Positions 51,930 through 60,430 of a DNA stretch of 64,000 bases are shown piece by piece (within the stretch, counting starts at the first letter, position 1; every line of letters starts with the position of its first letter). Origin of the DNA: Xylocopa sonorina (taxonomy: Eukaryota; Arthropoda; Insecta; Hymenoptera; Apidae); the NCBI RefSeq assembly GCF_050948175.1, contig NC_135205.1, forward strand, positions 1,711,795-1,775,794, read 5' to 3'. The notes beneath the pieces were generated by a model that saw only the letters and a list, made by a program, of their open reading frames with translations, was not told the origin of the DNA and did not search any database. A program made the translations under genes and the position numbers.

Positions 51930-52300
51930 CAACTTGTCTCTTGGGGAACCGGTGTTAAATGTATCCTTGGAAATTTATGAGAGAAATTAATAGTTAGAAA
52001 TTGTAGAAATCTTAGCAAGTTTTACTTGGGCTAATTAGACTTGTCTTCTGAGAAGTATATGTGAAATGTGCTTTTAGAATGTCACGAGGGTAATTGAGGC
52101 AATTAAAAATCGTGGGAATATTAGCGAGTTGTAGGCTTGCCTCTTGGTAAAATGTATGCTAAACATGTTTTTAGAAATTTATAAGAGGAATTAATAATTT
52201 GAAGAATTTTTGCAAGTTTTATGTAGGTTAATCAGATTTGTTTCTTAGCAAAAAGTATCCTTAAAAATATACAAAAGAATTTAATAATTAAAAATTTTTT
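51930..52300. repeat. Decayed tandem repeat, unit about 100 bp, 3-4 copies
   Basis: AAATTTATGAGAGAAATTAA (51971), AATGTCACGAGGGTAATTGA (about 52079), AAATTTATAAGAGGAATTAA (52175) and AAATATACAAAAGAATTTAA (52265) are successive versions of one motif, each followed by TAATTNNNAGAA-like and CTTG(T/C)CTCTTGG-like strings. The CTTGTCTCTTGG block at 51934 matches CTTGCCTCTTGG at 52136. Two units span 204 bp, so the period is about 102. AT content rises towards the right. Confidence 0.65.
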
Positions 52301-53315
52301 TTAAATTTATTGTACCATTACATTAGTTAATTCTATTTCTTTTATCAATTCGATTTTTAATTATTTTAATAGTAGCTTCAAAGTGTAGTTGTTAGTAATC
52401 AGAAATTGGATTCAATTCAAAATATACAAATATATATTTATCAAAAATAAAAAGATGAAAATAAAATTCTACATCGAAAACAAAGATTAAAAAAGTGCTA
52501 AAACCGATGCGATAGACAATATACAAAATTATATTTTAATAAACTATTTTAAAGAAACAACATTGAACTCTGTTGGTTTTTTTTTACAAGCTATTGCCTG
52601 TTTTTATCCAATAAAAACACACATACATACAGTTATACTATACAAATTCAAGATAACACAGCATGCAATAAACCTACGCAAAATCCATACATATATAACA
52701 AATGTTACCAAAATTGTATTATTTGTAAAAAAAAGAAAACCCACCTCAAAGTCCGAACCTTCTGCCACGACGAGTGACCACGACACAATTATCCAACGCT
52801 CCAATGCTAATACGACAATAAAATATAGTAAATAACAAGAACACAGCGATTAAAGCATAATTCCTGTAGAACGCGGCACGGTTCTACATAAATAATCGAA
52901 ACGGCAACGGTTATCGCGTCCTTGGTTTCGTATGCTCCCCTTGGAGCGTACGTCGTCGTTGGAGGAAACGCATCCGGTGCGCAGGAAACGCAGTCACGCG
53001 TTCGTTTCCTCCCCTCGCCGCGATATTTCCAGCGCAGCGTACGGTCCCGCAGTGGTTTTTGCCGTCGCGGTGTTCCTCGCGGGAATTATCAGCCGGACGC
53101 GGTGGAACGGGCCCCGCTTCAGCCCACTTAATCACCCCGGGACACGTGCTTATTATCGCGCGGAGCGTGCCCTCGCGAGGTTATTGATTCGTACGAAACG
53201 AGCCGCGTAACGAGCCACGACTAATGCCGGCCGACAACCGGATTTCAATTTTTGGCGGCCGATCGAAACTTGCTCGCCACTGACGCTGCCACGTTCCCGT
53301 GGCCCAAGTGGAATG
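52301..53315. other. AT-rich then CpG-rich non-coding DNA
   Basis: 52.3-52.85 kb is strongly AT-rich; 52.9-53.3 kb is CpG-rich with short frames on both strands. No gene recognised. Confidence 0.5.
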
Positions 53316-53341
53316 GTATCGCGTCTGGACAGACGCGATAC
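53316..53341. other. 11-bp stem, 4-base loop hairpin
   Basis: GTATCGCGTCT (53316-53326) and AGACGCGATAC (53331-53341) are perfect reverse complements around GGAC. It lies 30 bases before the first unit of the 125-bp tandem array, at the junction of CpG-rich DNA with the repeat. Confidence 0.85.
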
Positions 53342-53370
53342 GCCTTCTACGGATCCGCTTCACTTTTATA

Positions 53371-53707
53371 GACCACATCCTATATTATTTTATCAGTTTC
53401 GTACGGACGTTGAAGAACGATATCATATCGCAAAAATTATTACAAAATCTTCAAATTTATTTTCTTACTCTTGCGGCTTCTCATCGACTTCTACAGACCA
53501 CATTCTATATTATTTTATCACTTTCGTACGGACGTTGAGGAACGATATCATATCGCAAAAATTATTACAAAATCTTCAAATTTATTTTCTTACTCTCGCG
53601 GCTTCTCGTCGACTTCTATAGACCACATTCTATATTATTTTATCAGTTTCATACAAACGTTGAGGAATAATATCATATCGCAAAAATTATTACAAAATCT
53701 TCAAATT
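53371..53707. repeat. 125-bp tandem array, 2.7 units
   Basis: Units start at GACCACAT at 53371, 53496 and 53621, exactly 125 bp apart. Each contains TATATTATTTTATCA, a CG(T/A)ACGTTGAGGAA-like block, ATATCATATCGCAAAAATTA and TTACTC(T/C)(C/T)GCGGCTTCTC. Unit identity is high (a few substitutions each). The array keeps open frames in more than one register (frames at 53299-53621 and 53471-53803), but the products are repeats of no known protein and shift frame each unit because 125 is not a multiple of three. Confidence 0.92.
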
Positions 53708-53934
53708 TTCTATGTTTCTAAAAAACAATTTCGAATAAAAATGTTGCTATCTTCCATTCTATTTAAAATAAAGAATTGCTTAGAGTTTCTTCAACTTTTG
53801 TAGCTACCATAAATTTAAAAAAAACTTATCAGGTTATTTCGAAAATTCGCTGTGCCTCGTTTCATCTTCGCGATGAACCAAAATGTGGGACAGCAGAGAC
53901 TGGAATAGTAGCTTGATCGTTAGAGATAGCGAGA
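53371..53934 (+). repeat. Dispersed repeat, copy A
   Basis: The last array unit runs into a unique tail (53708-53934) that recurs at 61590-61950 in the same orientation: shared landmarks include CTAAAAAACAATTTC, GCTGTGCCTCGTTT, ATCTTCGCGATGAA, AAAATGTGGGACA and GATCGTTAGAGATAGCGAGA. No terminal inverted repeats, target duplication, poly-A or coding domain was found, so the class is unknown. Confidence 0.85.
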
Positions 53935-54281
53935 CCTTTGAGATGCTTGTCACCCTTTCGTTGCTACTTTTTGTTGATCGTGGGTTGGGAGTTTTGGTAA
54001 TTTTTTTTCTAATTTATTGGCTGTTACATTTTTATTATTAAGGATATTGGAATGATTTCGTGTATGATATGATATATATATGTATTTCTTTCTATTTCGA
54101 ATTTATTTAGAATTCAGAATATTGAGAAGAAATGCATGATTGTGGGATGTATGTATGTTAAAAATGAAAGTAACACGTGTATTTTGTGTCGTTTGTAATT
54201 AATGTAGTGGGTTTAAAATTGATTTGGAATTTATATTCAAAAGTAATGATAATTCGAAGGTGTTAAAACTGTCGATGAAAT
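53935..54281. other. Non-coding, AT-rich
   Basis: Sequence between the dispersed repeat and the piggyBac relic. Nothing recognised. Confidence 0.5.
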
Positions 54282-54475
54282 TTAGCCCTTTGCACTCCGA
54301 ACGATTCTGGACATTGGCTATCAGCTACTCAGCGCCACTTTGCGGCAGAATCGAACATTTACAGACCCTGGTATTATTTGTTATAATTTTGAAACTAAGT
54401 AACGTATTATAATGATATTGGGCTTAAATGAATTGGTTGAGATCGAGGAATGTATATTTGCAAAAAATCAATATT

Positions 54476-54763
54476 TTATTGTTTATAATTTTGTATAGTT
54501 TGATAAATTTTGAAACACTCCCCAATATGCATTGCAGGCTGATTAGTGCATGTTTCACAATAATAATTTGTTTGACGCCTGCCACCAGGTGTTTTCCTGT
54601 TAGCGCACACAACACAGTCTCGTTTTCTTTGTCCCATATTGGGAATATGTAATTTGTTGTCCATTTTATTGTCCGCAGAAGATGTGGATGGGCGCGTTCT
54701 CGACACACGAAAATCGCCCCTCAATTGGTCAATTAGTGTTATGACAAACTTGTGGCGTATCAT
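54476..54763 (-). pseudogene. piggyBac transposase C-terminal remnant
   Basis: A 95-residue frame. Residues 44-89 match the C-terminal cysteine-rich zinc-binding domain of piggyBac transposases: CVVC at 50-53, CETC at 69-72, His79, Cys83 and the closing CFKIYQT. The stretch LIDQLRG near residues 10-16 fits the conserved segment before the linker. That domain normally binds the subterminal repeats of the element's ends. The DDD catalytic core is absent, and an in-frame stop lies just upstream of the first Met, so this is a dead fragment of a roughly 550-600-residue protein. It lies on the minus strand, with its 3' end towards the left terminal repeat. Confidence 0.9.
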
Positions 54764-55211
54764 TGATTGTCATTCAGGAATGTCATTCACTAAGAAAAGA
54801 ATGACTTTTTCGATTTTCTGACTCGTTAGATCTATGTGTACTGCTCGAAGCTTCAAACTAGACTGAGCTCAGCTTCGGAAATATTTTCCTCCAGATTTAG
54901 ATTTGTTTATTTATAATTATAAATCTTACTATATAGTGCGTGCTATGTTCGCATACCGACCTTTCTTCTACAAACTCCCCTTATCGCTCTTTTCAAGTGG
55001 CACCGAGAAGTGCTCGGATCGTCGTGAGCACGCCTCTCACGTTCTCGTCTGACACAAAACCCGCTGACATTTCTTGTATATATCTTAGTAATTTTACGGT
55101 ATTTTGATTTGATTTCTGGTGTCATTTCAAGGAAAAGTTACAGGGAAACATGCATGTCCCAAAAAGTTGCGCTGAAATAACTCAATTTCCCGTAATCACT
55201 AATAAACTTGA

Positions 55212-55275
55212 ATGTCCCCTGAGAGGGGACATCCGAGTGATATGCTAGAATTACGATGTCCCCTGAGAGGGGACA
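55212..55275. repeat. Two subterminal 19-21-bp palindromes
   Basis: TGTCCCCT-GAG-AGGGGACA occurs at 55213-55231 (extended by one A/T pair) and again at 55257-55275, 44 bp apart, the second ending 15 bases from the element's right end. Direct copies of a palindrome beside a terminal repeat are typical transposase-binding sites in piggyBac-like elements. Confidence 0.9.
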
Positions 55276-55294
55276 GCGAAGTGCAAAGGGTTAG

Positions 55295-56016
55295 AATTCA
55301 GTCTGATTTTAGGTAGTTATAAAAAGTACCCAAGTGTAGGTTATTTTATGAATTGAGATCAATATATTTGCATACATGTTTATTGGTCCATTGTTGAACT
55401 TAAGTAACAGTATACGATATGCAAAATATTTTAAAGAAACAAATGTATACAATTTATGTACGAAAATATTTACTCCATATTTTTCTTTAAAACTACCAAA
55501 AATTTCGGACAAAAAATTGCCATCCATAATCGCTACCATATACGAAACACTAAAGAATGATGAAATTATCCTCATTTTTATTTCGTACCTAAAATGTTAT
55601 ATTCAGAAATATTTGAATGAGTTTTGTAAGAGCGGATATTTCTCAACGTAATTTCAGTTGTTCATCACTACCAGTTTCCTCACAGAGAACCATCTCTTAA
55701 CATTTTCGACTAATTTCAATCTAATCAATTTTCTCCAATGCCATAAAAATAAAACTCAAGGCGACGCACAAAGTACAGCTTTTAAATCACCGTATTCAAA
55801 CTACGTTTCCACAATATCCACTATTTATATTATACAGTTCGATGTCCTGAGTATCTCACCGAAAGCGCGTTTTGTTCATTCGATGCGTTAATTTATTCAT
55901 CACCCGTTAGCCGATAAAAACGACTGGTCTCGCGTGTTGCATAACTAATGGAACGTCGATAGATCGATTATAGCCATTTCGCAGTTCGAATAACGATCCC
56001 AGTACTCTTTTTCCCT
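55295..56016. other. Non-coding, AT-rich
   Basis: Two AT-rich frames of 77-91 codons (55376-55651, 55658-55891) have no known similarity. Nothing else supported. Confidence 0.5.
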
Positions 56017-56048
56017 TTTCTCTCTCTCTCTCACTCTCTCTCTCTTTC
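56017..56048. repeat. Interrupted (CT)n tract
   Basis: TCTCTCTCTCTCTCACTCTC and further CT units. Same interrupted pattern as the tracts at 1887, 40919 and 50811. Confidence 0.9.
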
Positions 56049-56457
56049 CATCGCCGCAGGAAATCGACGCAGCCTGACCCGTTCGACGTGAGAAGCCTCG
56101 AATTTGCATATAAACGCGACCGCCCCCGTCGTTACCGCCGAAACCTAACGGTTACCCCCTTTGTTCGTGCACGATCATTAGCAATTATTAGAAGCAATTT
56201 TCGTGACTCGTGAGACGAGAACGGAGACCACGTTTACCGTCCCGCGTTTTCTTTCTCTGCTCTTAGAACCACCTACCAAAGTACAGTTTCAACCCCCTTT
56301 GAAAGTATAACTTAGGCGCGCGGTCGATTTGCAATTTTAAATCAGCAGGTTCTTGGAAACGCAATGTTTTTAGTTCGTGGAAAAGTTGTGAATTAGAAAG
56401 TGAGTTGCGTTCATTTTTTTTTAAGTTAGTTTATTTAATGGAAAGACTGACGCGTAT
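56049..56457. other. Non-coding, CpG-rich to mixed
   Basis: Short stretch with no recognisable exon, RNA or repeat. Confidence 0.45.
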
Positions 56458-56482
56458 AAATATCTATGCGTGGTAGATATTT
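56458..56482. other. 9-bp stem, 7-base loop hairpin
   Basis: AAATATCTA (56458-56466) and TAGATATTT (56474-56482) are exact reverse complements. A 14-mer ACTTTTATTATCAT repeats nearby at about 56510 and 56525. Confidence 0.6.
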
Positions 56483-56559
56483 GTGTATGTATAATAATAT
56501 AATATTTCAGACTTTTATTATCATACTTTTATTATCAATATATTGCTATATTATATATA

Positions 56560-56600
56560 CAGGGTGTTTAGGAAAACTAGAGTCAAAACTCAAAGGCACA
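56560..56600 (+). mobile_element. Possible DNA-transposon end
   Basis: CAGGGTGTTTAGGAAAACTA follows a TATATA stretch. CAGGGTGTT at a TA is a common start of insect Tc1/mariner-type elements, and the relic at 59134 begins similarly. No matching inverted end or transposase fragment was found downstream. Confidence 0.3.
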
Positions 56601-57481
56601 AGTATTATAGTACTTAACGAAATGTGGAATTGCAAAGAGATGCAAGTTTTAAGTAAATCTAACTTATTTACTTAAGTGTAAATTTTGATCGTATGTAATT
56701 ATAAATATAAACTACTTATTTAATAGTACACTTAGGTAACAAGGTAACAAGAATTGAAAGAGTGGTAATTTTATATAATAATTACAATAATCTACAGGGG
56801 TGTTAATTACATTCTAGTAAACATTGCGATAGTCGTTAAGATCTAAACAAAAATCATCAATTTGTAAAATTTTTAATTAAAAATATTTGAAATAATTTCA
56901 CGCGGATCATAAATGGTCTACTCATCACAGAATGCACCCAGACGAGTTGCAGATCACAAATATACACTTCTTCAGCGTCTTCCTCGTCGATAATCAGTCT
57001 TGAAGAACAATAACGTTCCGTGACTCGGCTGGTACATCATTAATCCAATAAACCACATGGTTAGATAATCGCTAAAAAATAATTAGCCCACTATCGAGGA
57101 ATCGACGGGGCGATTAGCTGGTGGCGTGGTCCATTATGCGAGACTTCCAGGTTTCGCAAAGGTCAAGTCGCGCCAGGTCGAGATGAGCCGGCTCCGATAC
57201 AGCCGCGTTCCACCAGTCATAAGCTTGGTTTCGTTTCAGATTCGCTCACTTCCCTCTTTCTCTCGTTGGCCTGGTGATTTTGCGAGCTGAGCGGCTGCTT
57301 GTTGCTTAACCGACTGGGCGTTTATGATACTCGAACGGGCCCGCGGTATCAGTGTTCACCTCTTTGCAGATCGAATCCACCACTTCGACCTTTTGTATAG
57401 TAAATTTCTAATTTTTTCAATTCAAATTTGTTCTCTCGGGTGCTCTGCAAATATTAGGTGCAACTGTGAGTATAAAGTATG
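56601..57481. other. Non-coding, no gene recognised
   Basis: AT-rich to 56.9 kb, CpG-rich around 57.1-57.35 kb. Short frames only. Confidence 0.5.
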
Positions 57482-57483
57482 TA

Positions 57484-58079
57484 TTCGGTTGGGGAATAAG
57501 TTCGTAGCGTTTTTACCGAAGACTTTTATTTAAACGAGCTTGCGAGGCACCCAGGCTCCCAACTTTTCGGTAAATCCCATTGAATGAAGGTGATTGAGAA
57601 TCGTTTTATGATCGCAGTTCATTTTTTCCGCCAATTCACAACTGGTTTGGCTTTCGTTCTCCTTCAAAAGTGATTTGAGACGTTCTTCATCGAATTCAGA
57701 AGGCCTTCCGCTGCGCGGCGTGTCATCGACGTCAAAGTCACCATTTTTGAACTTTGCAAACCATTTCCGTGCTGTAGACTCGCCTATGACACCTTTTCCA
57801 TACACGCCGCAAATGTCCCGGACTGCTTCGGCAGCTTTTTGACCTCGATGAAAAGCAAAGAAGAGCAGGTGTCGAAAATATTGATTTTTGCCTCCTGGTT
57901 ATTCCATTTCAAAGCCTTAAAACTAATAAAAAATTAAATAATTCAAAAATACAATTAACATAGTTTTGTAGAGCAGAAAGAGATATATTGAATGAATATT
58001 TACCCTTTGCCAACCAGCAAACAAGTCGTTGTAAAATAAAAGAAATATAAAAACGCTATGAACTTATTCCCCAACCTAA
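57484..58079 (-). mobile_element. mariner element, 596-bp internal-deletion derivative
   Basis: Ends read TTCGGTTGGGGAATAAGTTC on the plus strand and TTAGGTTGGGGAATAAGTTC on the minus strand, and continue as AGCGTTTTTA in both; two mismatches in about 31 bases. TA flanks both ends (57482-57483 and 58080-58081), the Tc1/mariner target duplication. The transposase start region lies on the minus strand about 170 bases inside the right end. The frame is cut after the DNA-binding half and joined straight to the left terminal region. Full-length mariners are about 1.3 kb, so about 700 bp with the catalytic DDD domain are gone. Intact ends mean it could have been moved in trans. Confidence 0.93.
57530..57907 (-). 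pseudogene. mariner transposase N-terminal remnant
   Basis: Frame of 126 codons from an ATG at 57907, interrupted by a TAA at codon 3, then open to 57530. Residues about 12-50 (HLLFFAFHRG, then the GESTARKWFAKFKNGDF block) form the first helix-turn-helix; RSGRPS at 65-70 is the linker; residues 87-111 (ELAEKMNCDHKTILNHLHSMG) form the second; WVPRKL at 119-124 is the start of the linker to the catalytic domain. This bipartite domain binds the terminal repeats. Full-length transposases are about 345 residues, so the DDD catalytic region is missing. The protein looks like the SETMAR-type/irritans-like mariner group, an inference from motif similarity. Confidence 0.92.
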
Positions 58080-58081
58080 TA

Positions 58082-59132
58082 TTTAACGATACATGTATCT
58101 GTAGGGGTTGAAATACTGATTGTACTTTTGTCTAATAATTGAGCAACAGAGAAGATTTTGCGATAGTCATTAACATCTTTAAGAACACTGATACATATGT
58201 ATCGGTATACCGTAATGGTTATTTGAAAAATGTTATTCGTATTTAATTAATAAGGTACCAAGTGTGTACAATATAATTAGTTTTAACGATCATATCAATT
58301 TCAAATCAAAATATGTAATATTAGTTTTTTTCCAAAAGAAGTTATAAATATGTAGTACATACGTGTCAGAGTCCCTGAAGAGGTTAAGCAAATAAATAAT
58401 AGAGGAAAAGAATAAGTAAATTCAAATTCAGAAAGGGAAAACAAATTAGTAAGCATTTTTATATACTTTCAGAATCTCATTTCTGTCCAATTTAACGATT
58501 AAAACCGAATCGTTAATTTGAATATGAATCGTCGATCAGTGAAACAAGTTGACGCAGATTCGACACCGTGAACGAACTGCTGTCCTTGCGATTCATCACC
58601 GAGGCTAAAGCGTCGGTAAACAGGCAATTGTCGAGCGGAAGGCCGATTCTCCCGCGTGTTCCCCGGCTAAACTGACACGAACGAGCCGCGTGTGATACCC
58701 TTTACTGCTCGCCTTGGGTTCATCGTCTATCTTAATACACGATCTTAATACGTCATGCCACGGTGATCGTCCGACGCGTCACCGTCACGTGGACGGGGTG
58801 TACGCTCGGAGCCAAAGTCTCGACGTGTTACCCGCCTCTATCTCCATCTTCGTGTTTCCACCGTCCCAGCCTAAAGTAGTTACACTATTCATACCCGTAT
58901 ACTTGAATATTCGCGTTGGTACGTCGCTTAAATCTCGCACGTCGACGTTGAACCTTACGACGGAACTTTATGGATTCTTGTAACAGTCGAACACGTTTCA
59001 ATTTGTGTTCCAATTTTTTTTTACGGGTTCTTTGACGTTGCGTGGCCATCTTGGTTCTCAACAAGTGGATGCTACGGAAAGATTATTTAGTTTCTATTTA
59101 TTTTTCCTCCGAACCACTAAATTTGTGGATAT
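58082..59132. other. Non-coding, no gene recognised
   Basis: AT-rich to 58.5 kb, then CpG-rich to 59.0 kb. Short frames with no known similarity. Confidence 0.5.
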
Positions 59133-59133
59133 A

Positions 59134-59725
59134 CAGAGTGTTCTGGTAGTCACTGGTAGTACAATCGAAAGGGGGTGATTCTAGATGAAAAAATAAGTTG
59201 AAAATGTAGAATAACAATTTTTCATTTGAGGCTTCGTTTTCGAGAAAATCAACTTTGAATTTTCGCTGGTATAGGTGCATTTGATCGTGTTTTGATATAG
59301 CTGATCTCACTGTAGATCATTGGACTCGATTAAAGTTATGTTAATAAACACTTGCAGTATCATGGAAATGTTTTCCTACTTGTGAGAGATTTTTTGAACC
59401 AACATTACCAAAGTTGGATTGGTCGTGCTGGAACAGTAGGTTGGCCATCACGCTCTCTTGATTTAACTCCGTTTACCGACTTTTACTTGTGCAGTCGTAT
59501 TAAATCGATTGTGCATTCTGAAGAAATTACAAGTTGCGGGAAATTGAAGGAAAAGATTATCGTAGCCTCTCATACATTAAAACAACCGAATACCTTAAAA
59601 AGCGTTCATAAAAATTTGATTACGTATTCGTAATTTACGTGTCCCATGAAAATTCAAAGTCGATTTTCTCGAAAACAAGCCTCAAATAAAAAATTGTTAT
59701 TCTATATTTTCGATTTATTTTTTAC
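59134..59725 (+). mobile_element. Tc1/mariner-like relic with long inverted arms
   Basis: The left end starts CAGAGTGTTCTGGTAGTCAC after TATA. Inverted arms of about 78 bp lie at 59187-59264 and 59648-59725 and share TAGAATAACAATTTTT, TTTGAGGCTT and TTTTCGAGAAAATC with few mismatches. Between them is a plus-strand transposase fragment. The right outer end seems lost, because matching stops beyond 59725 while the left extends some 50 bases further. The element is heavily internally deleted. Confidence 0.85.
59352..59633 (+). pseudogene. Tc1/mariner-type transposase C-terminal remnant
   Basis: A 93-codon open frame without an ATG at its start. Residues 15-55 resemble the last part of the DDE/D catalytic domain in insect Tc1/mariner-type transposases: a WIGRAG string, then W-P-S-R-S-L-D-L-T-P at 31-40 holding the conserved acidic residue (Asp37), and a following F-x-x-x-x-x-I-K-S-I-V-H segment. 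The usual S-P-D-L has become S-L-D-L and the spacing to the next Asp (43) differs by one residue, so it is decayed. An in-frame stop lies upstream at 59331. Family-level placement is from motif recognition only. Confidence 0.75.
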
Positions 59726-59914
59726 TGTATGTAGTATTGTACCCTTGTAAATAATCTGCACAATATCCTAATTATTACTATTATTGATACAGCGTCATTA
59801 ACTATGTAAGACACACGTACTAAAATTTCGTGCAGCTGAAAATGACCAAAGTTTCGCATATAACGCGACTCAAAATTGAAACAAATTCTGCTTCTCACCT
59901 GGTTAAATATCTGG
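59726..59914. other. Non-coding
   Basis: AT-rich sequence between the transposon relic and the CpG-rich block at 59.92 kb. Confidence 0.45.
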
Positions 59915-60061
59915 TCAGTTTGACGGCCAGTAAGCGCGAGAGGGTTGTCGCATCCGCAACAGCGTCGTTCGTCTCGCGTGCGAAAAAGAAATCCGGCGGG
60001 AAACTGGTGGGCGTCGTGGCGCAACGCGCTCGCTCGAACGGGCGCTCTCTTCCTCCCCCTG
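59915..60061 (+). promoter_or_regulatory. Candidate promoter and short non-coding first exon
   Basis: Composition switches sharply to CpG-rich at an initiator-like TCAGTTTGACGG (A at 59917). The block has no ATG up to CCCCCTG|GTGAGTA (exon end 60061, donor 60062-60067), a strong donor. That is what a 145-base untranslated first exon would look like. A second TCAGTCG follows near 60208. Unproven; no downstream exon was found. Confidence 0.33.
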
Positions 60062-60430
60062 GTGAGTACAGTGTCAAGTTCATCGTTCAACGCTCGTCCT
60101 ACGTGCGCTAACGCACTCGGCTCGCTTCCTCCTCGGCCGTAATTATGCCTGTTGCGCAAAAGCTTGCACCAGCGACGTTCGTGTCTTGGTGCAACCGCGT
60201 GCGCTGGTCAGTCGAGGTCTTCTCGGCGGTCTCGATCGACGGCTCGAGGACGTTCGCCTTCGAGTCTACCTTCGTTTACATATTTCTGGTTCGATGTGCT
60301 TTCCTTGCGCGCGGTATTGCCGGCTGATCGACGTCGATGCAACTCTTGTTAGCGGTAGACTCGATGGTCTACGATCGCTTTAATCGATGGTGAAGGTTGC
60401 AGGAATTAGAGACTGGTTGGTTGTTTGGAG
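60062..60430. other. CpG-rich continuation of the block
   Basis: Short overlapping plus-strand frames at 60.14-60.38 kb are chance products of CpG-rich DNA. No gene recognised. Confidence 0.45.

Larger units (their letters stand above)
54286..55290 (-). mobile_element. piggyBac-family relic, 1005 bp, internally deleted
   Basis: Ends are inverted repeats: CCCTTTGCACTCCG at 54286 and, on the other strand, CCCTTTGCACTTCG from 55290, one mismatch in 14. Both ends are flanked by TTAG (54282-54285 and 55291-55294), a target duplication of the piggyBac length but with G in place of the last A of TTAA. Near the right end two copies of a GTCCCCTGAGAGGGGAC palindrome lie 44 bp apart; near the left end CGATTCTG (54302) pairs with CAGAATCG (54346). 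The minus strand keeps only the C-terminal cysteine-rich domain of the transposase. An intact element would be over 2 kb, so most of the catalytic core is missing. Confidence 0.88.

Noticed and set aside
53371..53707. CRISPR-like array
   Set aside because: Whole 125-bp units repeat without distinct spacers, and the sequence is eukaryotic; it is a plain tandem repeat.
53299..53803. Repeat protein encoded by the 125-bp array
   Set aside because: The unit is not a multiple of three, so each unit is read in a new frame; the long frames are fortuitous.
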